Assembly: GCA_024230435.1 (NCBI GenBank)
Contig: JAAERL010001005.1
Coordinates: forward strand, 1-64,000
DNA length: 64,000 nucleotides
Origin: Desulfobacteraceae bacterium
GTDB lineage: Bacteria > Desulfobacterota > Desulfobacteria > Desulfobacterales > Desulfosarcinaceae
Direction: 5' to 3'
The stretch's first letter is position 1; every line of letters starts with the position of its first letter. The translations under genes were made by a program, and so were the position numbers. The notes beneath the pieces were generated by a model. It was given only the letters and a program-made list of their open reading frames with translations, was not told the DNA's origin and made no database searches. This document shows, piece after piece, positions 56,222-64,000 of this stretch.

Positions 56222-56385
56222 AAGGGTCGTGGGAAATGCGAATGCACCACTTATGCTTGCCCTTGAATTTGTTTTCGTTACGTTGCGTCAATGTGCACAG
56301 ACAATGAGTATGCACCCATTGACGCGCCTTGAAAACTAATCCAAATCCGGCGCAATAACGTCTATATTGGCATCTTCCAAGACCC
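56222..56385 (-). repeat. Family 3 repeat, uninterrupted copy
   Basis: 164 bp, from AAGGGTCGTGGGAAATGCGA to CATCTTCCAAGACCC. It is the sister of the interrupted copy at 10778-11116, in opposite orientation, and shows the continuous sequence across the insertion point. Beyond it, a 15-bp palindrome CTATTGA-T-TCAATAG lies at 56514-56528; nothing else is seen up to 56639. Confidence 0.8.
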
Positions 56386-56639
56386 AAATATTGTTTTTAG
56401 CCAAGACTCAGTATTTTTCCAAAGATAATATCTAAAGTAAATACAAATAGTTAACACTCTTGAAATATCAAGGCCCGGAATCCGGCATGGGTCTTTTCCT
56501 ATTGTTGAAAACCCTATTGATTCAATAGTATGCCCTGGTGTCCTTGCTCACTCGCAGCGCCGCAAATCGTCTGCCCTATTTGTATTCGGCCTTCTTCCTG
56601 TTAATTATTTGTCTGATTATTTGGTTCATTACCTGTTTC

Positions 56640-57617
56640 CTAATTGGGGTTTGTATCTTGGATTAAATAATCGGACCCATTTCCTGAAATACCGAAAGTT
56701 CCGGCATTTGATATTTGTGAATTACATTCAGATAAAGAATCGGCCATTGAGGTATTGGCGTTTAAAACTTTTTCAAACCAGCATTTAAAAACTTTTTCAG
56801 AAGGACCGATGTAAAGATTGGTCTTGCCGCCAATATATTTTTGTGTGCCTGCACCTACAACGGCAGGCTCGAGTGGAGAATTATGTACCTGGCAGGAATT
56901 AAAAAACAAGACTTTGTTTTCCAGTTCCGAAGAAGAAAGATCTTCGAAATACCTGTTATTGACAACACCATCATCAACCATGATGCCACTTTTGGAACCG
57001 TGACCGATTCGGCCAAATAGCATAAGGTTCTCGCAACTTAACCAATCATAAACGGCCTGTTTATCCTCATCTGAACCAAAAAGGGTTTTTACATTATATC
57101 CTTGATCTGTTGCCGTTTTTTCTAAGCTTTCCACACCATCAACGGCCGTTGGGATACCTGTTTCACATGTAGCGAAAACCATGTCTACAGACTCATCCGG
57201 ACATGAAGCATAACTTTGTTTCATATCATCGCGCACCAAGTCTTGCTCTTTAAGTTCATAGTTCATGATTATGTCTTTGACTGAAAGATCCTCCGCCAAA
57301 TCGATACGCGCGGTTTCAAAAGTATAATATTTCTTATTCAAAAGATAAATCAGAAGATGTTCCGGACTTTCCGCCTGATCATATACAATCTCAATTTTTA
57401 CCTTTGAATATGGACCGTTGTCATCGTTGATATCAAAATTTTCACGTATGATTTTGTGTACTTTTTGAACATCAAGACTTTTGGCGCCCTCTTGAGCATC
57501 TGGTAAAATTTCAATGGGGACCTGGGCAAGCACCGGTGAACCAGCGAAAAAACTAACGAGAACCGCAAATAGTAGTATAAATTTAGCAAACAGCGGGTAA
57601 TAACACCTTTTTTTCAT
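56640..57617 (-). CDS. Secreted caspase-fold (clan CD-like) protein, paralog 1
   Basis: A 325-residue exported protein. Signal peptide 1-31 (cleavage after VLA). The N-terminal domain (about 32-130) has a helix with VHKIIRENFD and two strands (KVKIEIVYD, HLLIYLLNKKYYTFETARI). The C-terminal domain (about 138-315) shows caspase-like order: strand MVFAT, helix, strand YNVKTLFG, helix, strand LMLFGRIGHGS with His206, strand KVLFFNSCQVH with Cys242, then a GAGTQKYIGG segment as in C25/CHAT proteins. His and Cys sit where clan CD catalytic residues do. Further conserved cysteines (139, 151, 195, 279, 298) may form disulfides. Not a family I can name. GAGGAGG precedes the ATG. Function inferred from motif positions only. 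Confidence 0.8.
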   Translation of the reverse strand: MKKRCYYPLFAKFILLFAVLVSFFAGSPVLAQVPIEILPDAQEGAKSLDVQKVHKIIRENFDINDDNGPYSKVKIEIVYDQAESPEHLLIYLLNKKYYTFETARIDLAEDLSVKDIIMNYELKEQDLVRDDMKQSYASCPDESVDMVFATCETGIPTAVDGVESLEKTATDQGYNVKTLFGSDEDKQAVYDWLSCENLMLFGRIGHGSKSGIMVDDGVVNNRYFEDLSSSELENKVLFFNSCQVHNSPLEPAVVGAGTQKYIGGKTNLYIGPSEKVFKCWFEKVLNANTSMADSLSECNSQISNAGTFGISGNGSDYLIQDTNPN

Positions 57618-57709
57618 GACAGAACCTCCTCTTGCGCATCGTGATTAGTATAAGCATTCAGATTTATAACAACTAAGTCAAAAATTAAAAAAACGGTCAA
57701 AATGTATTA

Positions 57710-57885
57710 AGGCGATTTGCAGTTAAAGAATATACCATCTTGTATGTCTTTTTTCTCATTTTCTTAAGTTATGCCAAAGGTGCGAATACGTTAAGTATGC
57801 AAACTGATCAGCAAAACTTTGGCGCGCCTTGAAGACAAATAAAAATCGAAGCTCAATCTGGTATATTCTTTTCCGCCAATCGCCT
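57710..57885 (-). repeat. Family 1 palindromic repeat, copy F
   Basis: 176 bp with exact ends AGGCGATT / AATCGCCT, in the intergenic gap upstream of paralog 1. Best example of the full element in this orientation. Confidence 0.92.
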
Positions 57886-58071
57886 AACCTGATATTATGC
57901 AGGTAATAATAAAAAACTAAATCGCATTTTTTCCTATAAATAACATAGTTTATTTTAAGGCTGCCGAGCCCGGAGAGTAGGTTTGCGTCAATGCTGGTGA
58001 GTGTTAGCCGCACCGCTCTGGCCACAAGGACCGGTAATAAAGATGGCCCCGGAACAAATGGAGGCGTCCTT

Positions 58072-59043
58072 TTATAGAGCATTTTCTGTTTCATCGCCAA
58101 AAAGGTAATCTGAGCCATTTCCAGAAATAGCATATGTGCCTGCATTTGGTGTTTGTGAATTGCATCTGGATATAGAATCAGTCATACTGGCATCATTGTA
58201 TGTAACATCTTCAAACCAGCACTGTAGAACTTGAGCCGCCACACCAACCGTGAGGTTTGTCTTCCCGCCGGCAAATTTTTGCGCGCCAGCTCCAATGATT
58301 GCCGGTTCAAGAGGCGAATTGAGCACCTGGCAGGAATTAAAAAAAAGTACTTTATTGTTTAAGGCTGACGAAGAAAGGTTTTCAAAATACTTATAGCTGA
58401 CAATACCATCATCTACCAAAATGCCTTGTGACGAGCCGTGACCAATTCGGATAAACAGTTTCAGGTTATCGCAGCTCAACCAATCGTAAACGGCCTGCTC
58501 GTTTTCATCAGCACCCATAAGAGTTTCCACATTATATCCTTGCTCAGAGGCAATATCCGACATGTTTTGTATGGTTTGAACTGCTGTCGGGATACCAGTT
58601 TCACAAGTGGCGAAAACCATATCCGCAGATTCATCAGGGCAGGAAGCATACATTGGATTCGCAACCTTTTGCTCCATGTCTTCGTCTTGAAGTTTATAGT
58701 CCTGAATTACATTTTTCGCAAAAGGCTCATCTGCTAAATCGATGCGTGCGATTTCAAACGTATAATATTTTTTATCCAACAAGTAAATCACGAGATGATC
58801 CGGACTTGCATATTTATTATACACAATCTTAATTTTGGCTTTGGAATACGGACTGCTGTCATCGTTAAGATCGAAGTTATCACGGATGATTTGGCGTATC
58901 GCCTTAACATCAAGGTTTTTAGCCGCCAAATGACTACTTGGAAGAATAACAATAGGAGGTTGACAAAATGCCGATGAGTAAAAAATAAGCAAAATAAATA
59001 GCGCACTGGAAAACTGATTGATCAATTTTAACTTTTTTTTCAT
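58072..59043 (-). CDS. Secreted caspase-fold (clan CD-like) protein, paralog 2
   Basis: A 323-residue sister of the 56640 protein, similar along its whole length. Signal peptide about 1-27. Prodomain-like region 28-125 (VKAIRQIIRDNFDLND, KAKIKIVYN, HLVIYLLDKKYYTFEIARI). Putative catalytic His202 (IRIGHGSSQG) and Cys238 (VLFFNSCQVLN). The residue after CQV, His in the other copies, is Leu here, so specificity or state may differ. C-terminal GTYAISGNGSDYL is shared by all. AGGAAGAG precedes the ATG. Separated from paralog 1 by a repeat-containing gap, so probably its own transcript. Confidence 0.8.
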   Translation of the reverse strand: MKKKLKLINQFSSALFILLIFYSSAFCQPPIVILPSSHLAAKNLDVKAIRQIIRDNFDLNDDSSPYSKAKIKIVYNKYASPDHLVIYLLDKKYYTFEIARIDLADEPFAKNVIQDYKLQDEDMEQKVANPMYASCPDESADMVFATCETGIPTAVQTIQNMSDIASEQGYNVETLMGADENEQAVYDWLSCDNLKLFIRIGHGSSQGILVDDGIVSYKYFENLSSSALNNKVLFFNSCQVLNSPLEPAIIGAGAQKFAGGKTNLTVGVAAQVLQCWFEDVTYNDASMTDSISRCNSQTPNAGTYAISGNGSDYLFGDETENAL

Positions 59044-60196
59044 TTTTTACTCTTCCTATTCAGGATAGTTGCCCTCAAATGGCGGCTTGCCGGGAATCGG
59101 ACTTTAATTTATTTTTTGATCATTGAAAATTTGAAGCTCCGTTATCAGGGCCATAACTTTTAAAAAAAATCATGCATACAGGTAGGTTTAAACTTTGATA
59201 TGATAAGTTTTCGATAGAATGCGTAAAGCATAAACGAAGTTCAATTACGATGAATTAAAAAAAACTATAGCCAAAGATTTTGTGAAGATAAACAATTCTT
59301 ATTAGGTCTCACAGTTCTTGCCTTTTAGCACTAAGAGCACTAGCACTAAGGATTTGTATGCATAAAATATACCAGTCCAAATGGCAATTTTTGTCCACAG
59401 GAAATCAAAAAATCTTATAATTTCTGTTATTAAATTTTTTTCCATATTGCGCGCATGCAATATTCATATAAGATGCTGTTCTTATGCAGATGTGGCCGGA
59501 TTTGATACTGATTTCTTATTGCACCACGCTGAAAACCGTGTTTTTCTTATTTATTGGTATGTTGCAAATAATTTTGAACATCCGGGCCATTAAACAGTCA
59601 CTTTTCACATCTGACTATTCATAAATTATACGTAGAGGCGAAATAAACTGAAATGGAAAATTTTTTCACTTTTCAAGAGACTAAAAGCGAAAATTTTTGT
59701 ACACAACGTTACATTAATCTGGCAAAAGCTAAAACATGCTAAAATAAGCTATTAAATTCGATAAAATAGCATTTTTTACAAAATTCATGCGGGTTAGATG
59801 GTAATGCTATAAAACTATTTTTCAATGACCAATACAGCTATCCGTTATGATTATACCGATTGCCAGTCTAACAGGGCATGTTGGGGGAGCTAACTTGTCA
59901 AGGGATTACCTGGTGCGTAACGTTTAGGAAATCAGAACGGAAAAGGCGAATAGCAAATATTCCTTGATATTCCCCTATAGTCTTTATCATTTTGCTCAGG
60001 CTGTTGCCGCGCTGTCTTTATACCGGTAAAAAGAAGCTCACTGGGCATCGGTTTTTTTTGCACGAAACCATCACTTTGGCTAACCACGTTCTATCGGTAA
60101 AGGATTAAAAGAAACGTAGCTGTTTTGTTCAGCTTAGCGCCATAGGCGGCTACAGATTGTTGCCTGAATCTTAATTAATGTGCCTAATATAAGACA
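59044..60196. other. 1.15-kb non-coding spacer in the protease array
   Basis: AT-rich, stop-rich in all frames. The only structure that I see is GCTATT/AATAGC (59748-59753 and 59765-59770) followed by ATTTTTT on the plus strand, a terminator-like hairpin without a convincing upstream gene. A small RNA here is possible but unsupported. Confidence 0.4.
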
Positions 60197-61233
60197 TTAT
60201 TCCAGTATATCAGAACCATCTCCTGAAATACCATAAGAGCCGGCACTTGGTTGCGCACTGCTGCACGATTTTATGGCTGAAGACATAGCATCACCAGCTA
60301 ACACCTCGTCAAGCCAGCATTCAAAAACCTTTTCCGAAGAACCGATACCAAGGCTATTATCCCCGCCGATAAATTTTTGCACACCTGCGCCAACAATCGC
60401 TGGTTCAAGGGGGGGATTATGCACATCACAGGAATTGAAAAAAAGCACTTTATTTTCTAATTCTGTAGAAGATAGTCCACTGAAATACTGAGATTTCACA
60501 ACACCATCAGATACCATAATACCGCTTTGAGAGCCGTGACCGATACGGCCATATAGTTTCAGGTCGCTGCAACTTAACCAATCTTTAACGGCTTGCGTAT
60601 TTTCTTCTTTGCCTGTTAAGGTTTCTACATTATATCCTTGATCAGAAGCCATATCGGCCAAATTTTCCACGGCGGAAATGGCGGACGGGAGATCATCTTC
60701 AGAAGTAGCAAAAACCATTTCTACTGTGTCATCCGGACATGAACCGGAAGATGAACCGCCTCCACCGCCAGTGTCTCCACCGCCAGTGCCTCCACCGCAG
60801 TTGCCCCTACGTCTGCACCTACGTCTATAATCAGACTCCGTGTCCAATCCGGCCGGCAGTTCTTGCGAATATTCCATCTTATAGTTTTTGATCACTTTTT
60901 TGACAGTCAAATCATCTTTCAAATCAACACGCGAGGTTTTAAACGATAGTGTTCCTTACTCAGCAAATAGACCACTAAATGATCCGGTTTTCCACTTTCA
61001 TCACGCACAACCTTCGCTTTTGCTTTCAAAATGGGGCTGTTCTTTTTTTCGAGATCAAAATTATCCCGGACAATTGTGCGTAGTTCTTCATTATCAGGAT
61101 CTTCATACGTTGAATAATTATCGGAAAGAATGTCAATGTCTGGCTGGCCAAATGCCGGTGCGCAGAAAATGAGCAAAGCCATGAGTATACTGCATAGATG
61201 AATGGTTAATAAAAATCGGATAGTTTTTCTCAT
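60197..61233 (-). CDS. Secreted caspase-fold protein, paralog 3, split by a -1 frameshift
   Basis: Two reading frames together make one full paralog. 61233-60919 encodes the signal peptide (about 1-29, APAFG cleavage) and prodomain start (IVRDNFDLEKKNSP, HLVVYLLSKEHYRLK). A -1 shift at TTTAAAA (60943-60937) continues as TSRVDLKDDLTVKKVIK into the second frame, running to 60197. That frame has the caspase-like domain with GRIGHGSQSGIM and LFFNSCDVHNPP. The usual linker is replaced by an Arg/Cys-rich and Gly-rich stretch (RRRCRRRGNC then GGG repeats), and the FATC cysteine is Ser. Either one base was lost, or the shift is programmed; the protein beyond is otherwise intact. Confidence 0.75.
60937..60943 (-). 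other. TTTAAAA slippery-type heptamer at the frameshift
   Basis: Read in the upstream frame as T TTA AAA, which has the X XXY YYZ form of -1 slippery sites. A -1 slip here joins the two frames of paralog 3 exactly where the sister proteins align. A simple one-base deletion in this run is the plainer explanation. Confidence 0.45.
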
Positions 61234-62078
61234 GTTTTTCTTCTTTTAATTACTTTTTTATTGATCTTTTAAAACTACGGCCTTTGAATAAAAATCTGTA
61301 CTCCATATGCAGGAATGGCATTGACCATATTGATTATACAGACTATTCAATTATTTTAATTTCAATTGGCCTTAAAAAAGTATAATTAAAATTAATTTTG
61401 GGTCTAATACAATTTTTCATTTTTCATTTTTCATTTTTCTATTGGTAACAAATTGCTACTTTTCGCCTGATTCAAAACAAATCGTGCCGACTGCAGGTTT
61501 TACGAAAACAAACAATCGTCAGGGATGCAGTCTATCAGGTCAGATAAAAGGCAAAGCGCCATATCTATAAATCTATAATATGTTCATTGCCCTATACGAA
61601 ATAGCATCAAAAAATAATTGCATGAAATAAGTTTGTAACTTATTGCAAAATGATTGTTTTATATAGAGCGATATCCCTGTTTTGAGACCGGACTGTAACC
61701 GGTATTCAGGGATTATCAGGCGTCTAAGAACGGCGAGGTTTGCCAGAAGGAGAGATTTGCTCAATCTCAAAGTAATATAAGAAAGCCGCCTGTAATTAAA
61801 CATTCGTATTTATTGAAATTATTTAACCAGCAGGTGACTTGACGCCTTGGTTTTCGAAAGGTAAATACTGCAGGTGTTTTGCAGCTTTATCCTTGTCGAG
61901 CCGCAGTTTTCAGATAACAGCCTACACAATCTATTCAATATAGGCAACCCTTTTTTGGGAGGGCTTATAATATTCAAAAACAATCACAAATCATCGTTGC
62001 CATGCAAGCAGATAATGCAGGCCTTGATATCATAGTTATTTTTGAAGGGCTATATAGGTTTTTCAGCAAAGCGGCAGT
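61234..62078. other. Non-coding spacer with short heptamer repeat
   Basis: 845 bp without a convincing gene. A heptamer ATTTTTC is repeated in tandem four times from 61412. A weak minus-strand reading at 61573-61803 has no family features and is left out. Confidence 0.45.
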
Positions 62079-62435
62079 CTATTTTTCTTTTTCTGGATTT
62101 TTCTTGACAGATTCAACTACTTCATAGTTTTTATTAAGTAAAATACGAAAAGTTTCATACAAGTATATATTCTTATGTTGTATATAAACAGTTAATTGGT
62201 GATCATGACCGGAGCCGGGTGTTTCTATTTTTACTTTTGCCTTTAAATAGGGTGAATTTTCCTTAGTAAGATTAAAATGCCGGGCAACTGCTTCAATTAT
62301 TTTTTCCTTATCAATAGCGGTGCGCGCACCAGCATCAGGATTTATAATAGTGACTGGAGCTTGAACGTATTTGTTTTTTTCCGCACACGCAATGCCTATA
62401 ATCGCCAAAACGATTACCATTAAGTTTTTCATCAT
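62079..62435 (-). CDS. Lipoprotein made only of the protease-array N-terminal (prodomain-like) domain
   Basis: A 118-residue lipoprotein. The signal ends in IIGIACAEK with lipid-attachment Cys17. The mature part matches the N-terminal region of the neighbouring caspase-fold proteins: IIEAVARHFNLTKENSPYLK aligns with their KIIRENFD...GPYSK helix, KVKIET and QLTVYIQHKNIYLYETFRI with their two strands. There is no catalytic domain. By analogy with free-standing propeptide inhibitors it could bind and restrain, or help fold, the secreted peptidases. This is inference. GAGGAG precedes the ATG. It lies between paralogs 3 and the 63-kb copy, same strand. Confidence 0.75.
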   Translation of the reverse strand: MMKNLMVIVLAIIGIACAEKNKYVQAPVTIINPDAGARTAIDKEKIIEAVARHFNLTKENSPYLKAKVKIETPGSGHDHQLTVYIQHKNIYLYETFRILLNKNYEVVESVKKNPEKEK

Positions 62436-62485
62436 AATCTCCTCTCATACGGTTTATATTTTTTTCAAATTGTCGTTTACATTTT

Positions 62486-62607
62486 AGGCAATTAGCGCAA
62501 AAGAATTTAACATTTTAACAGATAACCATATTGCACTTAATTTTTTTTCGTCTTCACGGCATGCTAAAGTTTGCATATTTGACGTTTTCGCAGCTTTGGC
62601 GCGACCC
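62486..62607 (+). repeat. Family 1 repeat, partial copy G
   Basis: Left end AGGCAATT and inner AAAGTTTGCATATTTGACG match copies B-D. The right half is missing after about 62607. Confidence 0.6.
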
Positions 62608-62735
62608 TAATCAGGAACAAAAATCACTTTAACATTATTGCATAATAAAAATAAAAAAATTTCAACCCCCCCATTAATTGTCAAAAATTTTGAATTACTT
62701 TACGATGGCCCGAAAAACACCAGCAATCATCCGCC

Positions 62736-63016
62736 TTGGGAATTATTAAATGGGCTGCAAAAGCACGAGAGCGGTCCAAAATGGCGTAAATTTTCGACAA
62801 ATAGACCGGCTATTCATCTCAAATTTAAGACATTTTGGCCTCGCCCTCGCACTTTTTCGCTCAATCTTCAATTTCCCAAACAAGCTCTGAGTCAATATTT
62901 ACTGTCTGGGCCCATCGACGCAACAGAGGAAAACGAATTCAAAAGATCATATGAATAAAAGGTTATATGAATAAAGACAAGCAGCAGTGGGATATTTACA
63001 GCTTCCAAGATCCTTA
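62736..63016 (+). repeat. Family 2 repeat, long copy 2
   Basis: Shares TTGGGAATTATTAAATGGGC, the TTTTCGACAAATAGACCGGC core and CACTTTTTCGCTCAATCTTC with the copy at 48797, and ends in GCTTCCAAGATCCTTA. It lies downstream of the 63-kb protease gene. Confidence 0.75.
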
Positions 63017-63039
63017 ATTGATTTAATAACGATTTGATT

Positions 63040-64000
63040 TTAATGGGTTGCTATCAAACTGACGTCCGAAAAATCCCTATATCCACGAATTCCAATATAC
63101 CATAGCCCGGTATTCGGGTTGCTAAATTCGCATGTTTCGTCATTATCGGCGTTATAAGGACGGCAGTCATAGGTGGTTGTGGTTGGCACGGCCCCGTATC
63201 GTACATACAAATCAGCATCACCGGTGCCGCCAGACATTTTCACTGTTAAACTTGATACACTGTCCGGAACATTTATCCAATAATGTTGCCAGCTTCCCCG
63301 GTCTCCGGACAAATTTGAAACAGTCTGCCCATTGATAAGCTCTTTGCCTTCCGGTTCGGGACTTGGCCCGCTTGTTAAATAGTCAGACCCGTTGCCTGAT
63401 ATACCGAAAGTACCGGCAGAAGGAATCGCAGAGTTGCAATCTTCTATGGTGGATGTAATGGCAGCGCCATTTACAACATCTTCAAACCAGCACTGAAAAA
63501 CCCTTTCCGAGGGACCGATGTAAAGATTAGTGATACCTCCGATATATTTTTGCACCCCGGCGCCAACAATCGCAGGCTCAAGCGGTGAGTTATGCACCTG
63601 GCAAGAATTGAAAAAGAGCACTTTATCTTCCAGGGCGGTAGATGATAATTCTTCAAAATAGGTATAGGACAGCGTACCGTCATCCAACATAATTCCGGTG
63701 GTCGATCCATGCCCCACACGGCCAAACAGCTTTAAACCATCGCAGCTTAACCAGTCTTCATATGCCTCGATATTTTCATCTTCACCATAAAGTTCAACCA
63801 CCTTATACCCCATTGCTTCCGCCATATAGGCCAAATTTTCAACACAAGAAACCGCTGTGGCGATACCCGTTTCACAGGTAGCAAAAACCATATCCACCGT
63901 ATCATCCGGACACGAAGCATAGTTTGTTTTTACACTATCGGGTGTCTGGTCCTCAGGTTGCTCGTCATAGTTTCTGAGCACAGCTTTAACGCGATAGTCT
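63040..64000 (-). CDS. Secreted caspase-fold protein with C-terminal PPC domain (N-terminus outside window)
   Basis: Partial; the frame runs off the right edge, where DYRVKAVLRNYDEQ matches the end of the sister prodomains, so the apparent GTG start at 63981 is not real. The caspase-like domain has GRVGHGSTTGIM (His) and LFFNSCQVHNSP (Cys), the shared CWFEDV and GTFGISGNGSDYL. It is followed by a linker and a bacterial pre-peptidase C-terminal (PPC) domain of about 90 residues: LINGQTVSNLSGDRGSWQHY, GGTGDADLYVRYG and GLWYIGIRGY. PPC domains occur at the ends of secreted peptidases and are often removed after export. This supports the view that the array consists of secreted peptidases. Confidence 0.82.
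   Translation of the reverse strand, partial: DYRVKAVLRNYDEQPEDQTPDSVKTNYASCPDDTVDMVFATCETGIATAVSCVENLAYMAEAMGYKVVELYGEDENIEAYEDWLSCDGLKLFGRVGHGSTTGIMLDDGTLSYTYFEELSSTALEDKVLFFNSCQVHNSPLEPAIVGAGVQKYIGGITNLYIGPSERVFQCWFEDVVNGAAITSTIEDCNSAIPSAGTFGISGNGSDYLTSGPSPEPEGKELINGQTVSNLSGDRGSWQHYWINVPDSVSSLTVKMSGGTGDADLYVRYGAVPTTTTYDCRPYNADNDETCEFSNPNTGLWYIGIRGYRDFSDVSLIATH

Noticed and set aside
59381-59593. 70-codon plus-strand reading frame in the protease-array spacer
   Set aside because: No ribosome site or family features, composition like the surrounding AT-rich DNA.
61573-61803. 76-codon minus-strand reading frame
   Set aside because: No ribosome site, no similarity to the array proteins, probably chance.
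62638-62958. 106-codon plus-strand reading frame
   Set aside because: Lies almost wholly in the family 2 repeat.

Overview
The window reads as chromosomal DNA of a Gram-negative, anaerobic deltaproteobacterium, most likely a sulfate-reducer-like member of the Desulfobacterota (Desulfobacterales). I infer this from an LptD outer-membrane assembly protein, heptose-sugar genes, an LdhH/LutC-type iron-sulfur lactate oxidation pair, a clostridial-type 2[4Fe-4S] ferredoxin, RNase J in a diderm, and the overall style of the proteins. No taxonomic marker gene (rRNA, ribosomal protein) is present, and I found no tRNA, rRNA or CRISPR array.

Layout. 1-13.8 kb, mostly minus strand: methyltransferase, ftsK, rnj, plsC, ferredoxin, a hypothetical protein, a cysteine synthase/CysRS-like fusion, tmk, a YhaM-like exoribonuclease, a receiver protein and surE. 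14-32 kb, plus strand: lptD, a heptose/sugar group (GHMP kinase, epimerase, gmhA), an RfaH/NusG-like factor, an HU-like protein, holB, ricT, metG, a penicillin-binding protein, then a DegT aminotransferase / giant GlmS-like protein / class II aldolase trio. 32-37 kb, plus strand: acetyltransferase, FliL-like secreted protein, ferredoxin-nitroreductase, THEP1 NTPase, SagB-like oxidoreductase, GT51 transglycosylase. 37-46.6 kb, minus strand: ldhH-lutC and an AcrAB-TolC-like efflux operon with its TetR regulator and AcrR-like operators. 47-56 kb: an orphan primase-helicase, inositol phosphatase, FmdB, an HtrA protease, a two-component system and YqeY.

56-64 kb is an accessory region of low gene density, and the most unusual part. 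It holds a co-oriented tandem array of at least four paralogous secreted proteins. Each has an N-terminal prodomain-like region and a domain whose strand/helix order and conserved GHG and NSC motifs fit a caspase-fold (clan CD) cysteine peptidase. One copy is split by a -1 frameshift at a TTTAAAA heptamer, and one carries a C-terminal PPC domain. Between them lies a small lipoprotein made only of the N-terminal domain, which could be a free-standing inhibitor or chaperone. I treat the array as the best candidate for an undescribed system (secreted peptidases plus cognate prodomain lipoprotein).

The window is also rich in short palindromic dispersed repeats. Family 1 (about 160-176 bp, ends AGGCGATT...AATCGCCT) has six full or nearly full copies and two degraded ones. 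One copy is inserted inside a family 3 element whose uninterrupted sister lies at 56.2 kb, which is direct evidence of past mobility. Another supplies the last ten codons and the stop of the first gene. A separate leader repeat with two hairpins sits at the start codons of three unrelated genes (GHMP kinase, epimerase, ricT) and is a candidate cis-regulatory RNA.
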